DNA of 64,000 bases from an uncultured Acidobacteriaceae bacterium (GCA_937879855.1 CALFMO010000060.1:1-64000), one strand, 5' to 3'; positions 17,409 through 26,392 are shown, numbered from the stretch's first letter. A program made the numbers and translations. The notes: generated by a model from the letters alone, not told the origin.

Positions 17409-18356
17409 GTGGCAACTCTCTTCTTCTCGTATTCCCACGTGGACGAGAATCTTCGTGACCAACTGGAGATCCATCTCTCGAGTCTCCGCCGTCAGGGTTT
17501 GATCGACTCGTGGCATGACCGCCGGATTTCGGCTGGCGAGGATTTCGGCCAAGCAATCGACCAGCACATCGATACAGCAGATGTCATCCTCCTGCTTGTG
17601 AGCCCGGACTTCATCGCTTCTGACTACTGCTACGAACTCGAAATGAAACGCGCTGTCGAAAGGCATCAACGCGGCGATGCAAGGGTAATCCCGGTAATCT
17701 TGCGACCGTGCGACTGGCACGATTTGCCATTTGGAAAGCTCCTAGCAACGCCCAAGGATGGGCGCCCGATAACGAAGTGGCCGAACATCGATGAGGCATT
17801 CCAGGACGTGGTGACCGCGATCAAAGGAGCGCTGAAACATCTAGGCCAAAACCCGAAGCCCTCGACCACAAGAGATCCGGATGCCCGGAAGACGACGTCG
17901 ACGCTGCCGGCGCGATCCAGCAACTTGCGGATCAAAAAACAGTTCACCGACCTGGATAAGGACAGGTTTCGTCATGAGGGCTTCGAATACATCGCGAATT
18001 TCTTCGAGAATTCACTCCAAGAACTCGTCCATCGAAATGCCGATCTGCAGCAGAGTTTCCGGAGGATAGACGCCAACCGGTTTACGGCCGCGGCCTACCG
18101 CAACGGGGAGAAGGTCTCCCGGGGATCAGCCTCGCTGGGCGGAAGTACGATGGGCAGCGAGAGCATCGAGTATTCGATGACCGATGAGCCACGCCATGGA
18201 GGCGTGAACGAAGCGGTGATGGTTAGAGCCGACGACGAGACGATCTATTTCGAGGCTCTGGGCATGCAATCGTACGGAAACAGCAAAGAAAGGCTGACCT
18301 TCCAGGGCGCGGCCGAACTCTTCTGGGAGCTGTTCATCCGACCACTTCAATCGTAG
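17409..18356 (+). CDS. TIR-domain effector protein
   Basis: The GTG at 17409 is preceded by AAGGAGG four bases upstream and gives 315 residues starting with the canonical TIR opening ATLFFSYSHVDE. The TIR_2 domain fills about residues 1-145, with VILLLVSPDFIASDYCYELE placing the probable NAD-cleaving glutamate at Glu76. The C-terminal half (from about 185) is an unrecognised alpha/beta domain containing GSASLGGSTMGSE and ending in a helix. Bacterial TIR proteins often deplete NAD in abortive infection after sensing phage. Placed just after the helicase-YhaO-YhaN operon in the same direction, it could be the killing arm of that system or an independent neighbour. Confidence 0.87.
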   Translation: MATLFFSYSHVDENLRDQLEIHLSSLRRQGLIDSWHDRRISAGEDFGQAIDQHIDTADVILLLVSPDFIASDYCYELEMKRAVERHQRGDARVIPVILRPCDWHDLPFGKLLATPKDGRPITKWPNIDEAFQDVVTAIKGALKHLGQNPKPSTTRDPDARKTTSTLPARSSNLRIKKQFTDLDKDRFRHEGFEYIANFFENSLQELVHRNADLQQSFRRIDANRFTAAAYRNGEKVSRGSASLGGSTMGSESIEYSMTDEPRHGGVNEAVMVRADDETIYFEALGMQSYGNSKERLTFQGAAELFWELFIRPLQS

Positions 18357-18444
18357 GCGCAAAGTAGCGATCCATTCGGCGGCAAAACGCTTATCTTGCT
18401 CGCGCACCATCCTCTCGCGAATCATCAGGGTCGCGCAATCTCGG

Positions 18445-19137
18445 CTAGACAGCCTGAAAATGTAGTTCGTCGCAGTAATTGGAGAGGGCACTGAAGCGCG
18501 CATCACGAGCGGGGATGATGTCTGTTTCCTCTACCTGCACTGGTTTATCCGTGTAGCTTTCGAAGGCCGTATCTTCCGGCGCCACTGTAGAGGATTGGGC
18601 CAAGTATTGGTTGATGATCCTCGTTTCCAGGCGACAATGGGAGATCCTAAAAACGTACTTCAATTCCTTGACCGGGTAATCGAAGGCGATGATGTAAGGC
18701 TGGGCTGCAGAATCGACGACTCCCCGGGAAGCAGCCAGCAACTCCTTTCCGCCCCACGACCTTAGCATCGGGCCGGCAATCGCCGCGTCGAGATCCGCTC
18801 TGCGGTGGTAAAACCAAATCTTGTCGGATGGATCATCTTGAGCCCAGAAAGGCACCGGCCGGCGAGCCGCGCTCGCTGCTTCACGCTTGTCGCGGGCGAG
18901 GTCGGCTGAAGGTGGCCGCAAACCTTTGCGCTTTATGGCTTCGACTTCGCTCGCGAGCAGCCGTGTACAGTGATAGGTCCTTATCCGGGAGCCCTGCAAG
19001 CAATCTCGGACGAGCTGTTCGCCCCGTGCCTGTTGTTCGTGACCCGCGGATTGCTCCAGCAGCCTCAGCCAACCGGTCAGGTCCATCGGCCAGTCGCCAA
19101 CGTTGTCGAAATCGATTACATCGTCCCAGGCAGCCAT
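18445..19137 (-). CDS. Hypothetical protein, possible ADP-ribosyltransferase-like fold
   Basis: This 230-residue protein converges on the TIR gene with an 88-base gap. It is not recognised with certainty. From about residue 50 it reads RIRTYHCTRLLASEVEAIK, then KGLRP. A YHxTR opening followed by a helix and a GL turn recalls the first core strand of ART-fold toxins (His-Tyr-Glu group). The second half has a KIWFYHR segment and a Glu-rich end. Catalytic assignment is not safe from one sequence. Codon usage and composition look coding throughout. It could belong to the defence cluster or be unrelated. Confidence 0.6.
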   Translation of the reverse strand: MAAWDDVIDFDNVGDWPMDLTGWLRLLEQSAGHEQQARGEQLVRDCLQGSRIRTYHCTRLLASEVEAIKRKGLRPPSADLARDKREAASAARRPVPFWAQDDPSDKIWFYHRRADLDAAIAGPMLRSWGGKELLAASRGVVDSAAQPYIIAFDYPVKELKYVFRISHCRLETRIINQYLAQSSTVAPEDTAFESYTDKPVQVEETDIIPARDARFSALSNYCDELHFQAV

Positions 19138-19253
19138 CCGATTTTTCGCACCTCAAGAGCAGACGTTGCAGCATTCGTCGCAGCTCGGAAAAATAGACCG
19201 CAACGCTCGCTCATTTATTTTAATGCTTGAGGATCAGCCGATGTGATGAACCA

Positions 19254-19397
19254 TCATAACAACGTAAACTCCTGCTGTTCCGGCAGGCACCCCGTCCACT
19301 CCGGCGCCGCGTTCATCGCCTCGATTCGCTCGACGAGAATCTTCGCACGGATTGCCCGACTGGACGGCTGATACGTGCCGCGCCAGGCGCCATCCAT
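19254..19397 (-). CDS. Possible small protein or gene remnant
   Basis: A 47-codon frame reads MDGAWRGTYQPSSRAIRAK and continues with an amphipathic helix and PEQQEFTLL before TGA. Composition looks coding, and the frame extends upstream to a stop without another ATG. No ribosome site is visible, so it may be the end of a decayed gene. The function is unknown. Confidence 0.3.
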   Translation of the reverse strand: MDGAWRGTYQPSSRAIRAKILVERIEAMNAAPEWTGCLPEQQEFTLL

Positions 19398-19451
19398 TCC
19401 GATGTTTCGCGCAACGTTCGTGCTGTCTGCACTGCTCAGCGGCAGCTACCC

Positions 19452-19481
19452 TTGACATAGGTCGGGGTGCAGACGTACAGT
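19452..19481 (+). promoter_or_regulatory. Sigma-70 promoter of the secreted-protein operon
   Basis: A perfect -35 box TTGACA at 19452-19457 is followed after 18 bases by TACAGT at 19476-19481. It points to the seven-gene operon beginning at 19733 and would give a leader of about 245 nt. Confidence 0.55.
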
Positions 19482-19504
19482 TGCGTTCCTCAGCGAGTTA
19501 GCCT

Positions 19505-19527
19505 GTCGAGAGGTAGGAACTCTCGAC
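19505..19527 (+). promoter_or_regulatory. Hairpin in the operon leader
   Basis: Perfect 8-bp arms (GTCGAGAG and CTCTCGAC) with a seven-base loop lie about 17-40 nt after the predicted transcription start. No T-run follows, so it is not a simple terminator. It may stabilise the leader or bind a regulator. Confidence 0.45.
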
Positions 19528-19732
19528 CCGAGGGGGCTCCTACTCGCTGCTTTCCTTGGAAAACTAGTGAACCTCTTTGCACAGGCTTTCGCATGCCCTG
19601 GTGTGGTCTGCGAGGGCAAGCAAACAGAGCGCTTGCGCGCAAGCACCTATGGTGGGTTGTGTGTCGCTCCGTTTACCAGTTTTCCTTAGACTACGAATTG
19701 AAAAAGGGAACTGGCATCCGGAGGATCAATCC

Positions 19733-22231
19733 ATGCGGGCAACGCATCTCAAACGATGGATTCAGATAGCGTTCTTGCTGGTCGTGCTTGTCCAAATAAG
19801 TACAAGCGAGAGCGCGAAGGACAGAAAAGGCACGAAAGACAAGAACGTTGCCCCTCCCAACGGAATCAGCGTTGGGAAACCGAAGGTTTTTGACAATCGG
19901 ACCCTGACGCTAATGCTCGAAAGCCTCAGTCAGACGCTTCAGAGCATGCAGACGCAGTTTGTTGATCAGAAGTCTGTGGCTGCTGCACTTGCTAACATCC
20001 AAGGTTTTCGTTCTACAGAGACTGCGTCCAATTTTGCGATCAATACATTGCCCATTCCAGGTTTAACCCAAGAAGTCGTGAAGAATACCGGTAACGTGGA
20101 CAGCAGCGGCAACTCGTTACCCGACACATCCAAAACCACGACGACGACCACGCAGAGCGGGCTTACTCCGCAAGCGCCATCTCTTGACAATGCTCCTGCC
20201 TTTTCCGGATTTACCCCCAACTACGGAGAATCGGCGTCGGATCTCTTCAGCGATCAAGTCAATCTGAGTTATCAAGTCTTCAATCTCAGGATGATTCTGG
20301 AGCGCTCGCTTTCCGACCGCTTACAGGATCATAATGCGCGCCTGCAAGCGGTTCTAGGATTCAACATCACACTCGATCCTCCGCGGACTGCGAATGATGC
20401 CGTTGCGGTGGTTGAGATCACGCTCAAAGCACAAAACGGTGATCTTTCGTTGGTTGCATTGATGCCCCAGGAAAAGACGTACAACTCTGCGGCATTAAGT
20501 ACGAAGTCGAACGCCTTCGGAGGAAGTGCGGTACTGAAGGTCGTGCAGGTCGGCTACAGCCAGCGTCGTCGAGGGCAGACCTTTTACTTGTTCCGAGACA
20601 ACGACACTATCTCCTACGAGCGAATGGATCCCAGCAATCCGAACGAGGTCATATTCGGCTGGATGTTTCGTCCGGTTCTCGGTCGCCGCTCTGTCTCGCC
20701 TGGCTTGCGACAGCTATTCGCCATCGCATCGTTACCCGTTGCGGACAATTGTGCGGCAGACACCGCGCAACAACATACTTGTCCCGAACAGAAACTCACC
20801 GCCCATGTTCGTACTTTCTGGAAGAAGTATGATTCGGCGACGCTGACGTCATTTGAGAAGAAGGATACCAACCGCGCTGCCCGCTTTAAGTATGCTACGA
20901 CCTTTGGCTTGAGCTCTCCGGAATTGTTCGACCTTCGTTACATCAATGAGGCGGACTACGCAAACGTTACGGTGGAAACTACGGCGGCTTACCAGCAAGA
21001 CCTCGGACCGACGATCTCAAGAGCGACATGGGTGCCAACCGGGCCGAAGACAGCTTTGGTATCGGTCGTCGGCAACAATTTCTTTTCTGGCTCTCAAGTT
21101 GCGCTGGGTGACAAATCATACGCGAGCGTGGCCGACGGACTTATCCTAAAATCGAATCAGGCGTTCGACTTGTCGACGAGTTTAGATTCGCTCGCCTCCG
21201 GGTCGGCAGCGGTCATTGGAAGGTACGGTGTCGCGATTCCGCTGCGCGTGAGCGATGACAAGACACACACTGGTGCGCACCTCTACCAGGCTGAAATAGG
21301 TCCTTCCCTCTCCGGCGTACACACGCTAATCCTTCACCTCGCCGGACGTGATCCGCATGTTGCGGGTCAACCCCTGAAATATGAAGACCTTCCCAAAGAC
21401 TCGGTGCCCCTTGTCACAGTAAACGGCAACACCGTTCCGTTGCCGTATTCGATCGACAAGGTGAGCGATCCGGGACCAGATAACCTAATGGCCGATCACA
21501 TTGTCGTGCGCGGTGCGATTCCCGACTCATTTCTTGTCGGCGGCAGCGGAACGGTACGAATCTTATGGCCCTTTCTCGGAGATCGGTGGATATCGACCAC
21601 GCCATTCTCAGATCCAGGATCGGCTTATCAGGCGATTCGAACAACTGACAAGAGCGTGCTAGTGATTTCGAAAAACTTCGCCGGCTTCACCAAGGATCCT
21701 CACAATCCTTCCCACACTCTAGGAGCCAACTCTTGCTGGCAGATCTTTGCTAGCGACAAGCCTTTGAAATTGAAAACTGTAGTATGTGGATCCGGCGATC
21801 CGGAGACCCAACCAGCGGGCGAGAACGCTGAGGGCGTGGTGCTCAAGAGCGCAGTCCCGGATAGAATCGTGCTGGTTGATCCCTATGGAGCTTCTTTCCC
21901 AATTGACGTTCCGAAGCTTACAAGCAGCGATTCCTCCGGTCCGAAACCAATTGCGCTGAATCAGTTTGATGCCGTCTGGATTGAAATACCCATGGAAGAT
22001 CCCTCTAAGGCAAGCTCAGTCGAGGCCGATCTGTTGAAACTGAAATTCCTCCCTAAACCCGCGACCAAACCCGGGGAGAAATCGAAGGCCATTAAGGTTG
22101 AAGTGACACGCGAACTCACGGGCAAGCCGGGCAACGTCGACATCACAGTGCTCGACAAGGACGGCAAGTCGGTCGGCTCCGCGCGTCTGCAAATTGTGTG
22201 CGTGGAATGTAAGTCTGGTGGAGGCAAGTGA
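19733..22231 (+). CDS. Large exported protein with IPT/TIG-like domain
   Basis: I start this 832-residue protein at the ATG after GGAGG (eight-base spacing), not at the longer frame from 19577. A signal peptide or N-terminal anchor (RWIQIAFLLVVLVQIST) is followed by a low-complexity Ser/Thr/Asp region. A segment with several Asp and Pro (NITLDPPRTANDAVAVVEI) comes next, and mid-protein there is an IPT/TIG-like beta unit (ALVSVVGNNFFSGSQVALGD). The remainder is beta-rich. No catalytic motif is seen. It leads a seven-gene run with close spacing. Acidobacterial secreted proteins of this style are common but uncharacterised; an adhesin-like or envelope structural role is a guess. Confidence 0.8.
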   Translation: MRATHLKRWIQIAFLLVVLVQISTSESAKDRKGTKDKNVAPPNGISVGKPKVFDNRTLTLMLESLSQTLQSMQTQFVDQKSVAAALANIQGFRSTETASNFAINTLPIPGLTQEVVKNTGNVDSSGNSLPDTSKTTTTTTQSGLTPQAPSLDNAPAFSGFTPNYGESASDLFSDQVNLSYQVFNLRMILERSLSDRLQDHNARLQAVLGFNITLDPPRTANDAVAVVEITLKAQNGDLSLVALMPQEKTYNSAALSTKSNAFGGSAVLKVVQVGYSQRRRGQTFYLFRDNDTISYERMDPSNPNEVIFGWMFRPVLGRRSVSPGLRQLFAIASLPVADNCAADTAQQHTCPEQKLTAHVRTFWKKYDSATLTSFEKKDTNRAARFKYATTFGLSSPELFDLRYINEADYANVTVETTAAYQQDLGPTISRATWVPTGPKTALVSVVGNNFFSGSQVALGDKSYASVADGLILKSNQAFDLSTSLDSLASGSAAVIGRYGVAIPLRVSDDKTHTGAHLYQAEIGPSLSGVHTLILHLAGRDPHVAGQPLKYEDLPKDSVPLVTVNGNTVPLPYSIDKVSDPGPDNLMADHIVVRGAIPDSFLVGGSGTVRILWPFLGDRWISTTPFSDPGSAYQAIRTTDKSVLVISKNFAGFTKDPHNPSHTLGANSCWQIFASDKPLKLKTVVCGSGDPETQPAGENAEGVVLKSAVPDRIVLVDPYGASFPIDVPKLTSSDSSGPKPIALNQFDAVWIEIPMEDPSKASSVEADLLKLKFLPKPATKPGEKSKAIKVEVTRELTGKPGNVDITVLDKDGKSVGSARLQIVCVECKSGGGK

Positions 22232-22443
22232 TGGCTAAGAAAAAGAGGCAAACTAGAAAACCGCCAAAGGCCCTACTGAATGACGTGCAGGAACTCTTTA
22301 CCAAACACAACTGGTCTGGGAATGCCGTCGGAAGACTCGCCGCGGCGGGAGGGTCTACGGTCTGTCCACCGGGCACGACGCCACATGACATTACTTACCA
22401 ACTACCGGACGGCACTTGGGTAACCAAGACCGTGTGTCTGTGA
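22231..22443 (+). CDS. Small cysteine-pair protein with GG-like processing motif
   Basis: The ATG overlaps the previous stop (TGATG) and follows GGAGG, so the gene is translationally coupled. The 70-residue product has a basic N-terminus (MAKKKRQTRKPPKALL), an amphipathic helix ending GRLAAAGG, then STVCPPGTTPHDITYQLPDG and a final cysteine two residues from the end (TVCL). The layout looks like a leader ending in a double glycine and a short core with two cysteines, as in secreted peptides. No maturation enzyme or ABC peptidase-exporter is adjacent, so a peptide-product reading is tentative. Confidence 0.6.
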   Translation: MAKKKRQTRKPPKALLNDVQELFTKHNWSGNAVGRLAAAGGSTVCPPGTTPHDITYQLPDGTWVTKTVCL

Positions 22444-22494
22444 GGGCACGTTCTAGAGAGTTTGACACCTGTGGCTCGAAAACAGGAGGGCTCA

Positions 22495-22776
22495 ATGTCT
22501 AAGACCCTTGGATACGAAGGTAGCGTCAGGATTGTCACGCGAGCTCTAAAGCGGAGCGGCAGTTTCACTTTGCCTACTCCAGAGACAAGAATCGGAGACA
22601 TCTTGATCGAACCCTCGCAACGTGAACTCTTGCGCGAACTGATCCGCCAAGAGGTCAGGTCCGAGGGCTTCGGAATCAAACGTGGCTCCATACCGGTCGA
22701 TCCACATTTCACGATTCATCACATCACCACCGCAGTAAGCGAACTGGCTGGAGATGTGGGTACCGACGATGACTGA
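22495..22776 (+). CDS. Small protein with GTDDD carboxyl end
   Basis: The 93-residue protein begins after AGGAGGG. It has a charged helix (PSQRELLRELIRQEVRSE) and ends AGDVGTDDD. The same last five residues end the protein at 25408-26148, with nearly the same codons. The stop overlaps the next ATG by eight bases (ATGACTGA). No family recognised. Confidence 0.65.
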   Translation: MSKTLGYEGSVRIVTRALKRSGSFTLPTPETRIGDILIEPSQRELLRELIRQEVRSEGFGIKRGSIPVDPHFTIHHITTAVSELAGDVGTDDD

Positions 22777-23245
22777 GGACCACAAATGGACGCCTCTCAA
22801 GAGAGTCAGAATTGAAGCGCGACCGACCGGTCTGTGGAGCGTCGTAACCGACTATGTGCCGGGATCGCGTCTCCTGAGATTTAGCCTTCTCGATAAAGAT
22901 CCACAGAACCAGCCGGTTCCGCTGTCTTGGAACCCAGCCGATGGCGTCCGGTGCGGAGCCGACGGCATTGGCATCGCCCCTGGGAAATCCGGCCTCTTGA
23001 CCGGAGGAGCGTTGTACGGGGCACTGATTGCCAAAATCGGAGGCAGTTCCGCCGATATTCCGGACGCTTCGCAACCTACGTCGCCCTACGGCAGCAAGCG
23101 AGTGTTCGGAGTCGGCTCGCATTGCGTGATCTCGCTTGCGTCGACCGAAGGGGGACCACTCTTTCTCACGATGAACGATAATCCTGAAGGATTTGTAAAT
23201 CATGCAGGAGCCTTGCACGTGCTTATCGAAGAGTACAGTACCTAG
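22769..23245 (+). CDS. LecA-like carbohydrate-binding domain protein
   Basis: The ATG lies inside the previous gene's last codons, so translation is coupled. The 158-residue product has the layout of PA-IL/LecA-type calcium lectin domains: GALYGALIAKIGG in the middle, a later FGVGSHCVISL strand, then LFLTMNDNPEGFVNHAG and a final strand. The NDNPEGF...N segment matches the calcium loop region of that fold. It has no signal peptide. In the operon it could bind a surface glycan on, or made by, the exported products. Fold assignment is by pattern only. Confidence 0.6.
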   Translation: MTEDHKWTPLKRVRIEARPTGLWSVVTDYVPGSRLLRFSLLDKDPQNQPVPLSWNPADGVRCGADGIGIAPGKSGLLTGGALYGALIAKIGGSSADIPDASQPTSPYGSKRVFGVGSHCVISLASTEGGPLFLTMNDNPEGFVNHAGALHVLIEEYST

Positions 23246-23271
23246 CTACCTTGGAGGACTGTGACGTCGCC

Positions 23272-24561
23272 ATGACCACACTCCTGTCGTCCATCTCCGG
23301 TCAGTTCGGAAAGGCCATTCTACTAGGCACCTTGTTTCCCGTTCTGTTCGTCTCCATTTTGAACGACTTGATCACCGTGCCTTTGCTGCCATCCGGCCCT
23401 GCTCTACAGAAACAACTGAGCAGAATTGCGGTCGGCGAAGACAAGTGGGCCGCCATCGTTCTGATTTTCGTGGTTGTGGTCGTGTCCGGTTTTCTTTACA
23501 ACCTCAACATTCCGATCATTCGGCTCTACGAAGGATACCCCTGGAAACGCTCGTACCTCGGCTGGCTTTGGATGTGGCGAAAGAAGAGGACGTGGCGGAG
23601 GATGGGACCATTGAGACTCTCCTTGCGTCACTTGAGGCGCCAGTTGTCCGCCACCAACGCTCCAAGCACTCTCACACGCCCACTTCAGTCCGCGCAGAAC
23701 GATCTGGCTGGATACATTAACGCAGAGATGCCAGACAAAGAAGACTTTGTCCTACCAACCCGATTCGGTAACGTCATCCGATGCTTCGAGAGATATTCTG
23801 ACGTTGCGTACGGGATGGATGCGATTGTCTTCTGGCCTCGCTTGGTGGCGAAGATTGAACCCGCATTCGCGGTAACCATCGATGAAGCAAAGACCTCGGT
23901 TGACTTCATGGTGAACTCGTCTTTGCTGTGCGCGATCAGTGGATTAGCCGTGGGCTTTCTCGGATTGTTCACCCATTCGCCTTGGTCTTTGGCTGCGGTC
24001 CTCTGCTGGGGCTGGCGCTTGAGTCTTTTCTTCGTCCTAGCGATCGCCTTTTATGCCTCCGCAATCAATCGCGCCAGGTCCTGGGGAGGACAAGTAAAAT
24101 CAGCGTTCGACCTCTATCGTTTCGATTTGTTGAAAGCGCTCGGATACAAGCAGCAGCCCTCCACTTATTTCGAAGAAAAAGCCCTTTGGCATAGGATCTC
24201 AGTTCAGTTGTTATTCGCGGACTCGCGGGAGCAGCCGATCCCCTATCAGGCCGACTCCACTCGGATGAGCGCATCTCCTGCCGGTATCGTGCTCGAGATG
24301 GATCGAAACGTGACAAACGCGATTGTGGCTGGGACCTTGGTAGTGCAGATCACAATCAAGAATAAAGATCGGAAGCCGGCGAATTCTGTTGTCTTGATGG
24401 AAGCCTTGCCGGACGGCTATAGGTTTGTCCCGGGTTCGGCCGCCGTGTCGGCGGGGGTGTTGACCGTCATCGACATCTCCCCTCCACGAATGAGAGTTGG
24501 GGAGATTGCGCCAAATGAGACCTTAACGCTGACATATACGATGAAAGCGACTGCGGCTTAG
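23272..24561 (+). CDS. Multi-pass membrane protein with C-terminal DUF11-like domain
   Basis: The 429-residue protein has four hydrophobic segments: two near the N-terminus (AILLGTLFPVLFVSIL and AAIVLIFVVVVVSGFLYNL) and two around residues 220-280. A charged cytoplasmic loop with arginine-rich stretches lies between the pairs. After about residue 335 a beta-sandwich of DUF11 style appears (VQITIKNKDRKPANSVVLME, then LTLTYTMKA at the end). Such domains occur in surface proteins. The GGAGG upstream is rather far (about 14 bases) from the ATG; a TTG at 23251 is an alternative start. It probably anchors the operon products in the membrane. Confidence 0.72.
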   Translation: MTTLLSSISGQFGKAILLGTLFPVLFVSILNDLITVPLLPSGPALQKQLSRIAVGEDKWAAIVLIFVVVVVSGFLYNLNIPIIRLYEGYPWKRSYLGWLWMWRKKRTWRRMGPLRLSLRHLRRQLSATNAPSTLTRPLQSAQNDLAGYINAEMPDKEDFVLPTRFGNVIRCFERYSDVAYGMDAIVFWPRLVAKIEPAFAVTIDEAKTSVDFMVNSSLLCAISGLAVGFLGLFTHSPWSLAAVLCWGWRLSLFFVLAIAFYASAINRARSWGGQVKSAFDLYRFDLLKALGYKQQPSTYFEEKALWHRISVQLLFADSREQPIPYQADSTRMSASPAGIVLEMDRNVTNAIVAGTLVVQITIKNKDRKPANSVVLMEALPDGYRFVPGSAAVSAGVLTVIDISPPRMRVGEIAPNETLTLTYTMKATAA

Positions 24562-24575
24562 GAGATCGAACCGAC

Positions 24576-25355
24576 TTGCCTGGAAAGTCAACGAAGAGGA
24601 TCAAGGGTTTGACACCGGAGGATCACGCGATCCTCATAGGTCGGGCATTGTCCAATTCACAGAAGATCTGGAAGGCGCTGGAACAAAACCCAGGCCTCGT
24701 TAACTCCCTCGGTCTACCGGATGACGCAGCCAAAGACCGTGTAAGACGTGCTTTGGGGGCGCGGGCGAAGAAAGAGTCGGAATCGATCATGGGAAATCGC
24801 TTTATCGATCATATTCCCGACCTCTTGTTTGTGGCTCTGGTTACGGTCATCGTGGCAGCGATCATACGGGTTGATCGCAGACATAAACCGGTGGTCGTCG
24901 CGCTGAAGCCGATCGCGCCCTTTCATGTCATCGACGCGACTGACGTCAAGGTGCGATATGCGGCTGACAGCGTAACAGCGAGGCGCGAGCAAGATTCGGT
25001 TCTGGGCCGCTACTCGACTCAACAAATCCGGTCAGGAGCCGTGGTTAAGGCTGCCAAGCTTAGCTCTGGGGTGTCTCTAGGTAATGAACTGGATGGTCTG
25101 GACATCTTCACCTTAAGGGTTCGGCCCACGTCCATTCTGGCCGGCAGACAGCCTCCATTCCGGCTCGGCGTATTTCTTTCTCCGAGCTCGACAGAAAATC
25201 GTGGTAAGGCCCAACTTTTCAGCGTCTACCTGCTGGATTCAAGACCCGAAGGAGACAATCTGTCCGTCGTGATCGCGGCAACGAAGGACGATGCTGCGAC
25301 ACTGTTGTCGGTGCGTTCGGCAGGCGACCTTATCGCCGTAGGCCCAGTGCGGTGA
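24576..25355 (+). CDS. Single-pass membrane protein with SAF domain
   Basis: A TTG start at 24576 follows AGGAG. The 259-residue protein has a cytoplasmic N-terminal region of about 80 residues, one membrane helix (DLLFVALVTVIVAAII), then an external SAF-like domain (VVVALKPIAPFHVIDATDVK ... GRYSTQQIRSGAVV). SAF domains occur in CpaB and antifreeze-like proteins, where they bind peptidoglycan or assemble pilus parts. The N-terminal portion also has a helical segment ILIGRALSNSQKIWKALE. Not recognised as a named family. It overlaps in function with no other local gene, and spacing to both neighbours is short. Confidence 0.65.
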   Translation: MPGKSTKRIKGLTPEDHAILIGRALSNSQKIWKALEQNPGLVNSLGLPDDAAKDRVRRALGARAKKESESIMGNRFIDHIPDLLFVALVTVIVAAIIRVDRRHKPVVVALKPIAPFHVIDATDVKVRYAADSVTARREQDSVLGRYSTQQIRSGAVVKAAKLSSGVSLGNELDGLDIFTLRVRPTSILAGRQPPFRLGVFLSPSSTENRGKAQLFSVYLLDSRPEGDNLSVVIAATKDDAATLLSVRSAGDLIAVGPVR

Positions 25356-25407
25356 TTGTTGTCGCGCGTGTCGCATCGGCGCAAAGACAGCGCGGGGAGG
25401 AATGACA

Positions 25408-26148
25408 ATGTACTTATACCATGCCAGCGCGTTGGCACTCGCCGGCGAGATCCGCCGCCCGTTACAACAGTTAATCACGAGCCAGGCGGCGGTCTCCTTA
25501 CCTGTGATCGGCGGAGTCAGCAACGCCGAGGTTAAAGGCTTCGACCTGAAAGGCATTGTCAGCTTTCGGCGGGCTTATGCTGAGGCCTCAGGCAGTTTTG
25601 ACACCCGTCGCAAATCACATGATAGTTCGGTTCGCGTCGTCGTTGAGGAACTGAACGTATTCGACGTGGTCACCGTCGACCGGGTAGTTGCTCGCCTTTC
25701 TGGGCAATTCTTCGACGGGGAGTCCGAACCTCGGATCGTGCCAACTGGCACCTACTTCGAAAATCTTAGGATTTCAGGACAGCCCGTCGACATCAAGCTC
25801 TCCAAGTTTTTTGAGGAGCACAACACATTCGCCGAGTTTGAGAAGGCTTATCCAAAACTCGACAGCGATCTCTTTCGCAAGCGGCCGCACCGGCAGCCAG
25901 GCTCAGGAGGAGTGTATCGGGTTTCGCTGGTTGAGGACCTGAACCCGCCTGCTGCGCGAAGCTTAACGAGCAACGGTTCTGCGCTTCAGATCCCAGACTT
26001 TGGTCGAATTCATATTGCTGAGTTTTTTGTTGAACGCTCCCGCCGTCGACTAAATATGCTCCGTTTGGAATTGGGGTCGCCTGTCGGCGCAACGCTGCTA
26101 ATCGCAAGCAGCGAACTAGGCGGTGATCCGGGTACCGATGATGATTAG
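25408..26148 (+). CDS. Conserved hypothetical protein with GTDDD carboxyl end
   Basis: I use the ATG at 25408 since GGGGAGG sits seven bases upstream; ATG 25402 is too close to it. The 246-residue product starts MYLYHASALALAGEI and seems to be a conserved soluble protein (similar openings occur in many uncharacterised soil-bacterial proteins, from memory). It is beta-rich in the middle, with a basic linker near residue 165. It ends GGDPGTDDD, the same tail as the 93-residue protein earlier in the operon. It closes the run of seven genes; a 244-base gap follows before the convergent HNH gene. Confidence 0.7.
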   Translation: MYLYHASALALAGEIRRPLQQLITSQAAVSLPVIGGVSNAEVKGFDLKGIVSFRRAYAEASGSFDTRRKSHDSSVRVVVEELNVFDVVTVDRVVARLSGQFFDGESEPRIVPTGTYFENLRISGQPVDIKLSKFFEEHNTFAEFEKAYPKLDSDLFRKRPHRQPGSGGVYRVSLVEDLNPPAARSLTSNGSALQIPDFGRIHIAEFFVERSRRRLNMLRLELGSPVGATLLIASSELGGDPGTDDD

Positions 26149-26392
26149 GGTGACTTGCGGGTTGTTCTGGCAGGTCTTGTGCGGGCACCGTAAAAAGGGC
26201 GCATTATCAAAGCTACGGTCTGTGAAAGACGTGTTCGTTGCCGACGGATTCAGACAAGAACTTCGCGTTTTTCACAGTAGCTGCCCAAACCCGGTCGATT
26301 CGCACACCAGCAATTCGACTCCAACAGAAGCACACTTTCGGCCCACCGCATTGGGGTAATCCAGCTGTAGAACAAGAACGACTGATCGGCCG

